From: a virus
DNA: 31,218 nt
IMG/VR virus record: IMGVR_UViG_3300005470_000014
Coordinates: 1-31,218 of that record
Strand: one strand, 5' to 3'
A program made the position numbers and the translations under genes. The number at the start of each line of letters is the position of its first letter. Position 1 is the first letter of the stretch. Positions 1 to 7,353 of the stretch are shown here, piece by piece. The notes under the pieces were generated by a model. That model had not been told where the DNA came from, did not search any database, and worked only from the letters and a program-made list of their open reading frames with translations.

Positions 1-480
1 ATCCTCTACGTCCGTGGCTGTTATGATGCCTCCAGCATCAGCTATGTCTACATTGGCGGCATCTACGCCCGTGAAGTTAGCACCGTCAAAGGTGGGTGAG
101 CTTCCAGAGGTCACATCCTGGTCGATGAAAGTGTGGTCTGAACCGTCAGAACCTCTATGTGTAGTATTGAGGTCGATTGCAGTTCTGTTCTCCTGTAAGG
201 CATCCTCTACGTCCGTGGCTGTTATGATGCCTCCAGCATCAGCTATGTCTACATTGGCGGCATCTACGCCCGTGAAGTTAGCACCGTCAAAGGTGGGTGA
301 GCTTCCAGAGGTCACATCCTGGTCAATGAAAGTGTGGTCTGAACCGTCACTGGATGCGTGGGTGGTGTTCAGGTCAATGGCTGTCCGGTTCTCCTGTAGA
401 GCTCCCTCAACGTCTGTGGCCGTAATTATTCCGCCTGCGTCAGCGATAGGGACCTCTGCAGCCGTGACAGATGCGTCTAT
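1..480. repeat. Tandem 201-bp in-frame coding repeats (left end)
   Basis: Bases 1-201 and 202-402 are near-identical copies of a 201-bp (67-codon) unit. A third, more diverged copy starts at about 403. The same unit ends the window at 31138-31218. The near-identity of DNA, not only protein, points to recent duplication or conversion. Confidence 0.9.
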
Positions 481-813
481 TTTCTGCCATATTGTGCCGT
501 TATATATCACAATATCGTCTGCTGTATAATCCACTGAACCACTGCCTAGATCCTGAGTTCCGCCTGTGGATACTCGATAATAATCTCCGGCGTCGCCAGT
601 ACCATCTGCAAGTGTTGGGCTGTTTGTGTTGGCGTTCCATGTCCCGAGATAATTATCTGCTCCGACCCAGTCGCTGGCGGTGATCTTGTCAGCGGTCAGC
701 TCGTCGACGGTCACATTATGCTTGGTCTTGTAATGGGAGCTTGCCATCGCCATCAGGGCCATCTTGACTACTACAAGCATGAGGACTATGATAATAAGAA
801 TGGGTGATATCAT
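1..813 (-). CDS. Repeat-containing fibre-like structural protein, N-terminal part (cut by window end)
   Basis: The frame opens at an ATG (811-813) behind a GGGGGTGA ribosome-binding site and runs without a stop to base 1, giving 271 residues. Residues 2-25 are strongly hydrophobic (ISPILIIIVLMLVVV), a likely membrane anchor or unusual signal. Residues 26-130 are a non-repeated domain. From there a 67-residue unit repeats, with the core motifs ADAGGIITATDVE, ALQENRTAIDLN and DHTFIDQDVTSGSSPTFDG. The ALQE-type repeat resembles phage tail or head fibre repeats. The gene lies between capsid and connector genes, so head fibre, whisker or tail fibre are all possible. Its C-terminal part is at 30403-31218. 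Confidence 0.75.
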   Translation of the reverse strand, partial: MISPILIIIVLMLVVVKMALMAMASSHYKTKHNVTVDELTADKITASDWVGADNYLGTWNANTNSPTLADGTGDAGDYYRVSTGGTQDLGSGSVDYTADDIVIYNGTIWQKIDASVTAAEVPIADAGGIITATDVEGALQENRTAIDLNTTHASSDGSDHTFIDQDVTSGSSPTFDGANFTGVDAANVDIADAGGIITATDVEDALQENRTAIDLNTTHRGSDGSDHTFIDQDVTSGSSPTFDGANFTGVDAANVDIADAGGIITATDVED

Positions 814-826
814 TTTAGTCACCCCC

Positions 827-1195
827 TTATGGTCTCCTCTGTTGGCCTTTTACGACGACTTTCACATCTCCCGTGGTCGGGGCTGTTGCTGCTTGAACGC
901 TCACTCTGATGAAATCCCATTGTGCATCTGTCTGGATGGATGCGACCTGAGTGGTGACGCTGCCGATGGGTATTTCATCGGTTCCGCTCAGCTCGGTGTC
1001 TATCGAGGGGTTGCTCATTGTTGAATCGTTGAACAGCGCCCCATATAGCTTGACATCAATGGCCTTATCGAGTGTGTTCACGATTGTGACGAGTATCTGC
1101 TCCACGTTCCTCAGGGGAATGACGGGGAATTTATACTCTGTGTCCACCCTGAGCTCGTAAGCTTCATTGTTCTGGTTGTTTCTATTTATTGGCAT
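827..1195 (-). CDS. Small structural protein, possibly capsid decoration or head accessory
   Basis: A 122-residue protein starting at ATG 1195 behind a good GGAGG site. It has no Cys, no membrane segment and no recognised motif. Alternating hydrophobic stretches such as VEQILVTIVNTLDKAIDVKLYGALF and a C-terminal VKVVVKG strand suggest a beta-sandwich. The gene sits 2 bp after the upstream gene and 13 bp before the fibre-like gene, in the capsid cluster, which suggests a virion role such as decoration or fibre attachment. The function is inferred only from position and predicted fold. Confidence 0.6.
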   Translation of the reverse strand: MPINRNNQNNEAYELRVDTEYKFPVIPLRNVEQILVTIVNTLDKAIDVKLYGALFNDSTMSNPSIDTELSGTDEIPIGSVTTQVASIQTDAQWDFIRVSVQAATAPTTGDVKVVVKGQQRRP

Positions 1196-1197
1196 TT

Positions 1198-1617
1198 TTA
1201 AGCCTCCTGATCATTTTTTAATTTCAATGCGGTCCACTCTCGGACCTCTTTCCACAGTCCGACATTTAACCCTCTGATGCGGGTCGGGTTCCTTTTGGCA
1301 TCGGACACACCCCTGGGATCCGGGAACTCTTTAGCGATAGCTTTCGCCGTGAGTGCTCCTATCCCTCTGATCTCTGTCAGACCTCCGGGCCACCAGTCCG
1401 CCTCTGTGGGCTCCTCCTCCACCTTGGGCTCCGGGTCGGGTCGGTCTCTTTTTCGGCGGTGTCCGGCCTGCTCGAAGAGTTTGAGCGTCGTCTCGTCAGT
1501 GGTATCGGGGACTTGAAACTCTCCCCTGCCATTGACGTGGACGATGGTTTTCTCCACTCCGAGCTTGATGGGCCACCCGACGGCCCTCGAACCTCGCTTA
1601 TGTTTGAACGTGATCAT
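1198..1617 (-). CDS. Capsid-cluster protein with C-terminal helix-hairpin-helix motif
   Basis: I chose ATG 1617 (GAGGTC upstream, 16 bp after the capsid gene), giving 139 residues; longer starts would overlap the capsid gene. Residues 1-60 look like a beta-rich domain, including GRGEFQVPDTTDETTLKLFEQAG. A charged Pro/Glu linker follows. Residues about 95-125 (LTEIRGIGALTAKAIAKEF) match a helix-hairpin-helix, a fold that usually binds DNA or mediates protein contacts. Small proteins of this kind are often found next to major capsid genes, and the exact role is unknown. Confidence 0.6.
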   Translation of the reverse strand: MITFKHKRGSRAVGWPIKLGVEKTIVHVNGRGEFQVPDTTDETTLKLFEQAGHRRKRDRPDPEPKVEEEPTEADWWPGGLTEIRGIGALTAKAIAKEFPDPRGVSDAKRNPTRIRGLNVGLWKEVREWTALKLKNDQEA

Positions 1618-1633
1618 TGACCTCGCCCCCTGC

Positions 1634-2773
1634 TTAGATGTTGTAAGCCTGGAGGTATCGGCCAAAGTAGCCGTATGCTCGGTCTATGTATGTGCTGAAC
1701 TGGAACAGAGCCACATTTTCGCTCAATCCATCTCTGGCGAGGGGGATCATGGACAGGGGGGCGAGGAGCTTCATCTTGCTGGCCCTCTTGTTGATGATGA
1801 ACACATCACCATCGTCGCCGACATCGGTGGAGTTGAATGTGTGGGTTCTTATGTTCTTTCCCGGGAATACGGGAACGCCTCTGATGGATATCCCTTTTCC
1901 ACCGTAGTTGATCTTATCATCGTTGATCATCCAGCGACCATAGAAAGCTGCATCTTCCTCAAGAGCATCGTACATGGTCTCGCTGCAGAGAATGATGAGG
2001 TCATTCGGGTTGACTGCATAACCTGACTGCAGCAGGGCGGCTATATAGCCCTTGATATCTCCGAGGAAATCACTGGCTACATCAGACCTATCCACGTTGG
2101 TCCCGGCGGTGGTGAAGGTCTTGGCCATTCCCTGAAAAGCATTTGTATCGTAGGGTGAGCCGTCGCTCCCGGCCTGGGAGGGGTCGCCGTATAACATACA
2201 CTGCTCAAGATACTGCAGACCTGCGGCTATCCTCTCGCCGAGTGTGGTATCCCTCAGATTGAGGAAGTGCTCAGAGCCCATCTGACCGAAATCAGATATC
2301 TGGGCCTTGTCGACAAATATTTTCATATCTGCGGACCTGACTGCGAAGGTCACATCCTTGGCAGTGGATAAGGTCAACACATCGGCCTCAGCCTGGAATC
2401 CCACAGGGTCGTCCCTGGCGCTGATGTTGTCCACCCTCACGGTGTATCCCTGGTATCCTTCATGGTCTATTAGGTCCAGAAAAGGAGTCTCTGACTGCAA
2501 CAGTGAGATGACCTCAGGGTCGAATATGATCGGAATAGCTGCGCTGACTCCGCTCATGGTCATGGCCTTCGTCTTCATGCTGGCTATTGCCTTGCTGATG
2601 TGCCCCTCATACTGTTTTTGCCAGTCGGGGGTATTTCTCAGGATGTCTTTGACTGTTGCCGTTCCCAGCCCGCCTTTTTGCTGCCTCATAAATCGATTGG
2701 AGACTGCCTTACCCCAGGTATTGTCAAAAAGTTCCTTTTCGGTGTAGTCCATTAGTTGCTCTCTTAGTGACAT
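1634..2773 (-). CDS. Major capsid protein, HK97-like fold
   Basis: A 379-residue protein from ATG 2773; a GTG at 2782 is an alternative that adds three residues. It follows the prohead protease, as in HK97-like viruses. Features consistent with the fold are a helical N-terminal arm (about residues 1-75), a segment resembling an E-loop/P-domain (GFQAEADVLTLSTAKDVTF), a long spine helix near LRDTTLGERIAAGLQYLEQCML, and a C-terminal stretch GISIRGVPVFPGK followed by DVFIINKRASKMKLLAP, which is typical of this family. It forms the icosahedral shell. Identification rests on gene order and overall pattern. Confidence 0.85.
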   Translation of the reverse strand: MSLREQLMDYTEKELFDNTWGKAVSNRFMRQQKGGLGTATVKDILRNTPDWQKQYEGHISKAIASMKTKAMTMSGVSAAIPIIFDPEVISLLQSETPFLDLIDHEGYQGYTVRVDNISARDDPVGFQAEADVLTLSTAKDVTFAVRSADMKIFVDKAQISDFGQMGSEHFLNLRDTTLGERIAAGLQYLEQCMLYGDPSQAGSDGSPYDTNAFQGMAKTFTTAGTNVDRSDVASDFLGDIKGYIAALLQSGYAVNPNDLIILCSETMYDALEEDAAFYGRWMINDDKINYGGKGISIRGVPVFPGKNIRTHTFNSTDVGDDGDVFIINKRASKMKLLAPLSMIPLARDGLSENVALFQFSTYIDRAYGYFGRYLQAYNI

Positions 2774-2814
2774 TTTTTTCACCTTCTTGTTTCAAATAAT
2801 TATAATTTCTGCTC

Positions 2815-3822
2815 TTAATACTCGAATTTCTTGAGGGCTCCTTCTCCCTCGCTCTGTTCCGGCGTATCTTCCGGCTTCGGTCCTCGCCCCTTGGGTGTCG
2901 CCTTGGGTTTTTCCTCAGGCTCCTGATCTGCTTGCTTTTTCTTGGGAGGTGGTGGGAGTTCCTTCTTACCCTTCAGTGCTTCGGCTATCATATCCTTTAC
3001 CTCTGCTCTGGTGAGTGCCTTTTCCTCCTCGTCCTCATCCTCATCAGGCTCCTCCTCATCAGGCTCCTCCTCATCCTCGCCCTTTTCCTCGTCGGATTCT
3101 TCCTGGTCCTCTTCTTCGTCTGGTTCTTCTTCCTCTTTGACGGCCTCTGATATCAATGATACCACGGCCTCGGGAGCGTTCTCCTGGAGCCAATTAAGTG
3201 CATCCTCCAGGGTCTCAATTTCTTTCTGTTCCTCAGTCATATTCTTCGCCTCGGTGTTATAAGTGTCAAATACATGCTTGTAAAGTGCTTTTTGATATGA
3301 GGACACTGCGTCGGGGTTGGCTGGCAGACCTACCGCAGATATTTCCACCAGGTCGCCTTCCTTATAATCATACCCGTCCTTATCGTTATCTGCCCACTTA
3401 TGAGCGACGACAGCGATGGACCAGGTTACAGGAGTATTAGACCCTATCAGGTCCTGGAGCTTTTCAACCTTATCCTGGACCGCCTTGGCATCAGAAAAGA
3501 CTGGCTTGGCATATAATAGGCCATCCTGGACCTCGGCCTCTGACCAATAACCCAGCTTGGAGAATACCGAATAAATTCCATTCTCATCCCAGCCATGATC
3601 TGCATAGAGAGCAACGTGGCCGGTGTTGATCTGTTCGGCCATACTTACCATAAATTGCTCGGTCATCCGGTCATTATCTCGGTCAAAATTAGAGCTGGAA
3701 ACCGGGACCTTTCCGTCGTCTCGCTTGGCTTTGAGGGTCTTGATATTCAAAGTATGAAAAAGTTTAAAATTTAAATTATGCGCCTCATTATCCATATAGC
3801 AATAATAATTATAACGTGTCAC
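2815..3822 (-). CDS. Prohead protease with acidic scaffold-like C-terminal half
   Basis: 335 residues from GTG 3822; an ATG 27 bases downstream is a possible start. Residues 25-175 resemble herpesvirus/HK97-type capsid maturation serine proteases: SSSNFDRDND (43-52), His76 in YADHGW, Ser135 in VTWSIAV and EISAVGLPANPDA (160-172). His76 and Ser135 are the probable catalytic residues. The C-terminal half contains a long run of Glu/Asp (about 230-275, PDEEE repeats), then Lys/Pro-rich sequence, which looks like a fused scaffolding region that would be cleaved during maturation. It lies directly upstream of the major capsid gene. Confidence 0.85.
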   Translation of the reverse strand: MTRYNYYCYMDNEAHNLNFKLFHTLNIKTLKAKRDDGKVPVSSSNFDRDNDRMTEQFMVSMAEQINTGHVALYADHGWDENGIYSVFSKLGYWSEAEVQDGLLYAKPVFSDAKAVQDKVEKLQDLIGSNTPVTWSIAVVAHKWADNDKDGYDYKEGDLVEISAVGLPANPDAVSSYQKALYKHVFDTYNTEAKNMTEEQKEIETLEDALNWLQENAPEAVVSLISEAVKEEEEPDEEEDQEESDEEKGEDEEEPDEEEPDEDEDEEEKALTRAEVKDMIAEALKGKKELPPPPKKKQADQEPEEKPKATPKGRGPKPEDTPEQSEGEGALKKFEY

Positions 3823-3837
3823 TGATAAAGGTTTTCC

Positions 3838-4191
3838 TTATTTTTTCAATGTCCCGTTAAAGTCGTATTTCTTGAAAATACGGTATATCTTCCGACGGTT
3901 AAAACCTAACTGGCGAGCCATCTCGGCCCGTGAATCACAGCGTTTATCCATCCGTTTCAAGAAATCCCGCATCGCTGCAGGGTCGCCCTTCAATGAGTTA
4001 TAGATCCGAAGAGGGTGATATATCTCCATTAACTCCCTCCAGCGTTTCTCAGTTATACAGAGCATACGGGCAATAAGCTGTTTATCTCGGTTCTGGTTAT
4101 CTAACCGGAGGAGCATGTCCTCGAACGATTCGCCTCGCCTCCTCAACATCGTAAATAATCCGTCACTAATTGGTATTTCCTCTTTTTGCAC
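3838..4191 (-). CDS. Small helix-turn-helix protein
   Basis: 117 residues from GTG 4191, with GAGGGA six bases upstream; 2 bp separate it from the preceding gene. The C-terminal part (about residues 85-110, SRAEMARQLGFNRRKIYRIFKKYDF) is a clear helix-turn-helix of Fis/resolvase type. The N-terminal part is charged and helical. It sits inside the capsid cluster, so it may regulate late genes or bind DNA during packaging. No closer family is recognised. Confidence 0.65.
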   Translation of the reverse strand: MQKEEIPISDGLFTMLRRRGESFEDMLLRLDNQNRDKQLIARMLCITEKRWRELMEIYHPLRIYNSLKGDPAAMRDFLKRMDKRCDSRAEMARQLGFNRRKIYRIFKKYDFNGTLKK

Positions 4192-4193
4192 TA

Positions 4194-4397
4194 TTATCCC
4201 TCTTTTTTAAATCGCTTTTTGGCTCGGTCAATTACAGCCTGAGCCACGGCTTTCTCAACGTCTGGACCTTCCATGTAATAATGGCATTCATCAGGCATCA
4301 ATGAGATGTTCTTTTTATCCTGGTCGGTCAGCTCAATCGTGATATAGTCGCCCTTTTTAGGGTCAAAAATCTTACTATCGTTTACTATCACACGCAT
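4194..4397 (-). CDS. Small hypothetical protein
   Basis: 67 residues from ATG 4397 behind GAGGGA. It begins with a beta-rich segment (MRVIVNDSKIF, YITIELTDQD) and ends in a basic helix (VIDRAKKRFKKEG). No known domain was recognised. It is the first gene after a pair of TAATATATTA palindromes, which may form a promoter, and it is followed 2 bp later by the HTH gene, so the two are probably co-transcribed. Confidence 0.55.
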   Translation of the reverse strand: MRVIVNDSKIFDPKKGDYITIELTDQDKKNISLMPDECHYYMEGPDVEKAVAQAVIDRAKKRFKKEG

Positions 4398-4419
4398 TTT
4401 ATCCCTCTTTGGTGGACCC

Positions 4420-4448
4420 TAATATATTAGGAATCCGGTAATATATTA
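4420..4448 (-). promoter_or_regulatory. Paired TAATATATTA palindromes, probable TATA promoter
   Basis: The 10-bp palindrome TAATATATTA occurs at 4420-4429 and 4439-4448, 19 bp apart, in the only gap between the portal and the next gene. The second copy overlaps the portal stop codon. Either could act as an archaeal TATA box for the 4397 gene and the protease/capsid genes downstream, or bind a regulator. Confidence 0.4.
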
Positions 4449-6821
4449 AATTCGTTTTAGCCTGATGTTGTCATATCTCGCAGCCAACTCCACTGCTGAG
4501 CTAGGCATATCCTCAGCCAATACATGACGCTGGTCGCATCTGCAGTTATATGGCTGGTCGCCTCCCACCACATACGTCTCCCGAGGGTAGTCTTTCGGCT
4601 GTCCCTTGAACCCTCCCGGTACTGTAAACTTGTCATACTTCCCCACGATCACGCCGTCCATCGCCTTATGCCATGCCCTGGTCCTATTCCCTGGAGTTGA
4701 ATCCCATTGTTTCCCTGCAATGAGGTTGGTAGACTCTGCGACCAGCTGAACGCTCTCACGCTTCGCCCCCATTACCTCGGTCCTTGCGATTAATCGGCTC
4801 TTGGCCTGGCTGATCTCGTCCACTCTCTCATCCAGCTCCTCGGTCAGCTCCTGGATGGTCATGTTCTCCTCTGCTGCCTGGGTCAATACTGTCCCTATCT
4901 GCTCCCTGACGGACTGCTCCACTGACATCGCCCTGACTTCGGCGGCCTCTAGCATCAGCCTGAGAGATGTTGACCTTTCGTTTATTGGAGGTGGTAAGAA
5001 CTCCACACGCTCCCCGGTCGCCTCCTCTATGCGGTCCTCTATCTCCTCGGCCTGACGAATGAACTCCAGCCGATATACCTCTCTGTTGCCCTCTACTATC
5101 CGGTTATAGATGCCTTCAGCGAGTCCAATGCCCCGGAGTATCTCCGCTATGGGTATGACGGCGGTAGCTCCCTTCTTGAACGACTTGGGCCAAATATCCC
5201 TGATCTCGGCCTCCGTCCCCTTCAGCTCGTCCCGGATAAACTTCTCGATATCCTTGGCCATGTCCTGACCGATATCAAACAGCTCCTTGTCATCGTTGAA
5301 CTGTTCCTCGTCCAGCCCTTCCATGTCCTCGCTCTTGGTCATCGGATAAGGAAAATGTTTTTTTTCACCCTCTGCTGGAAGTCGTTGCAATCCAAACAAA
5401 CCACCGCCTCCGGTATTGGGAGGAGGGGCTTCGGGCTTATTATCCATCGTGATAAACTCGTCATAGAACCACTCGGGATGTCGGTCTATCATGGTCTGAT
5501 AAAGTTTATGAGGCATATCACCCCAGGGGACTGGTTCCTCTCCCCTCTCTACCAGGACCTGGTTGAGTGTTACCAGCCCCTTGTCCAGGTCCACGTCCTG
5601 CCTGGCCCTCATCTGGTCATCAGCGTCTGGGTGGGTGATCTTGAACTTGAATACTAGTCCGCCCTTCATCCTCTGGTAAGGTTCAAGATAAGGCATTATC
5701 TGGCGGTTGATATCGTGCTCGATCTTGGAGAGTAGGGGCATGGTGGTCTTACGCCATACATCAACGCTGAACTGTTTCGTTCCCCCTGGTCGAGTTACCT
5801 CGGCGATATCACCTACCTCGTTGGCATTTAGCCCGAACATCATCCAGACCATCTTGACATACCACTGCTGGCTCTCAAGATATTGTAATTCTTTCATGGA
5901 CCCACGGAAAGGCGTATAATTGACGCCATCCATACCGCCTATTATCGGTAACTTGTGGGACTTGCCTTTTACCTCGGCCCTCCAGTAATCTATGACCTTG
6001 CTGACCTCGTCCTGTCCCGCTCCCATTATCGCCAGTATTCCCTCGGGTACCTCGTCATCCCTGAATGATTTTCTATTCACCAGGAGAGCGTTGAGGGATA
6101 TCTCCGCTAAGATTGCAGCATCAGATACCAGACCTCTGCTGTATGCGTCATAACTCCGGGGAGACAGGTCGGTCCACATGATATCCTTTCGATTGAACTC
6201 TACGGGCTTTAGTTGCGAAATACGGTATCGGTACGTGTTCTCTGCGACTCCATACTCAACTAGATACTGGCTGTCAGTATCACGCTGCAGAACTCCAGAC
6301 ATAACTCCACCGCCCCATTGATAATAAGCCGGATCCTTGCTGTCCGACGATGGGAGCTGTCCAAACTCGTCGATATTCTTCGTGAAGAGACCGGAATCCC
6401 TTACGAATAACTGGCCGATGGTGTTCTCTTTCCCATCATACCATACCTTTTCCATGCACCCGTTGCCAATGCTCAGCATATCCCCAGCATACTTGCATAA
6501 CAAAGACCCGAACGCCTCACCGTTCACATTGAACCGTCCATCAAAGAAATCGGCGATCTCATTGGCTGCCTTCTTATAGGCCTCGTCATCCTTGAACTCT
6601 TCCTCTGGCCGGACCTCCCAGAGCGTCTCGGCAAGCTGAGTCTTAATGATATTCATCGGCAGGGTTATCGCTGGAGATGTCTCTAGCTGGCGTATGCGGA
6701 CAATGTCCTCTTTTCTGGCGACTCCCTTGCCGAGGGTGTTAAAAAAATATCTCGGTTCCTGGGCTTTGGGGTCTCCCCCCACATTAATATTTTTCCTCGA
6801 GTATGGCGTGAATACTGGCAT
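4446..6821 (-). CDS. Portal protein fused to MuF-type minor head protein
   Basis: 791 residues from ATG 6821 behind AGGAGG. Residues 1 to about 470 match a phage portal: the ring through which DNA is packaged (PAITLPMNIIKTQLAETLWEV, a DDEVPEGILAIMG turn, and FGLNANEVGDIAEVTRPGG, typical of phage portals). A Gly/Pro linker (about 465-480) leads to a helical region and a C-terminal MuF-like domain: RTEVMGAKRES, KQWDSTPGNRTRAWH and the conserved NCRC at 759-762. MuF proteins are usually encoded separately next to the portal, so this is a fusion. It overlaps no neighbour and ends at the promoter-like repeats. Confidence 0.9.
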   Translation of the reverse strand: MPVFTPYSRKNINVGGDPKAQEPRYFFNTLGKGVARKEDIVRIRQLETSPAITLPMNIIKTQLAETLWEVRPEEEFKDDEAYKKAANEIADFFDGRFNVNGEAFGSLLCKYAGDMLSIGNGCMEKVWYDGKENTIGQLFVRDSGLFTKNIDEFGQLPSSDSKDPAYYQWGGGVMSGVLQRDTDSQYLVEYGVAENTYRYRISQLKPVEFNRKDIMWTDLSPRSYDAYSRGLVSDAAILAEISLNALLVNRKSFRDDEVPEGILAIMGAGQDEVSKVIDYWRAEVKGKSHKLPIIGGMDGVNYTPFRGSMKELQYLESQQWYVKMVWMMFGLNANEVGDIAEVTRPGGTKQFSVDVWRKTTMPLLSKIEHDINRQIMPYLEPYQRMKGGLVFKFKITHPDADDQMRARQDVDLDKGLVTLNQVLVERGEEPVPWGDMPHKLYQTMIDRHPEWFYDEFITMDNKPEAPPPNTGGGGLFGLQRLPAEGEKKHFPYPMTKSEDMEGLDEEQFNDDKELFDIGQDMAKDIEKFIRDELKGTEAEIRDIWPKSFKKGATAVIPIAEILRGIGLAEGIYNRIVEGNREVYRLEFIRQAEEIEDRIEEATGERVEFLPPPINERSTSLRLMLEAAEVRAMSVEQSVREQIGTVLTQAAEENMTIQELTEELDERVDEISQAKSRLIARTEVMGAKRESVQLVAESTNLIAGKQWDSTPGNRTRAWHKAMDGVIVGKYDKFTVPGGFKGQPKDYPRETYVVGGDQPYNCRCDQRHVLAEDMPSSAVELAARYDNIRLKRI

Positions 6822-6822
6822 T

Positions 6823-7173
6823 TTAATCCTCCTTATGGACTCCTATCTTTTGAGCTTGGTCTGAGAAGCACATCTCACCCATCACACGGAGCTCGTCAGG
6901 GTTCAGCTTCCTGACCTCTTTAAACTCCTCGGATACAAATACGAAATTGGCCTTTAAACTGATGCGCCGGCGTTTGGCCAGCTCGGACCAGTTCTGACTA
7001 TAGGCTATTGGGTCAATACCTCGTTTCAGAACAAATACATACATGTGACCCTTTGTATTTTTCATGGTGTGGATGACATTGATGGGTGAATACTGGCGGT
7101 ATAATGTATATCGTGGGAGCCTGAACAGCCTACATAAAAAATCGATTATCTTCTCCCTGAACGTCATGGTCAT
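6823..7173 (-). CDS. Hypothetical protein between terminase and portal
   Basis: 116 residues from ATG 7173; a second in-frame ATG at 7167 is possible, and an AGGA lies just upstream. The stop lies immediately before the portal start. The N-terminal segment is amphipathic and basic (FREKIIDFLCRLFRLPRY), and the middle is beta-rich (GHMYVFVLKR, LKANFVFVSEEF). No motif was recognised. Position suggests a head-assembly or packaging accessory. Confidence 0.5.
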   Translation of the reverse strand: MTMTFREKIIDFLCRLFRLPRYTLYRQYSPINVIHTMKNTKGHMYVFVLKRGIDPIAYSQNWSELAKRRRISLKANFVFVSEEFKEVRKLNPDELRVMGEMCFSDQAQKIGVHKED

Positions 7174-7244
7174 GCTTCCTATAATGGAATGGCGAGTTTT
7201 TGTTTATCCTGAGAACTCTAACTCAGTTAAATATTGTTGGAATG

Positions 7245-7313
7245 GGATGACGGGCCCGGCAGGTTGTGAATCTGCATGCGGAGGTTCAACCCTCCTGTCA
7301 TCTGGTGCGCCAG
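7245..7313 (+). ncRNA. tRNA-His-like RNA without a D-arm (tRNA pseudogene or tRNA-like element)
   Basis: A 7-bp acceptor-like stem joins GATGACG (7246-7252) to TGTCATC (7296-7302). An anticodon arm has stem 7259-7263/7271-7275 and loop TTGTGAA, with His anticodon GTG at 7266-7268. A 4-base variable region leads to a perfect 5-bp T-stem (7280-7284/7291-7295) with a 6-base loop TTCAAC. The D-arm is replaced by six bases (7253-7258). A hairpin CTGG-TGCG-CCAG follows at 7302-7313. It lies on the opposite strand to the flanking genes, in the only large gap of the packaging cluster. It could be a degenerate tRNA, an attachment-site relic or a functional tRNA mimic. Confidence 0.45.
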
Positions 7314-7353
7314 TGATTAATACCTACGTTTAGACCACGAGCCCATATGATTT

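Noticed and set aside
14-529. Plus-strand open frame across the repeats
   Set aside because: It is the antisense of the fibre gene; the minus frame has a start, ribosome-binding site and fibre-like repeats, and the plus frame has none of these.
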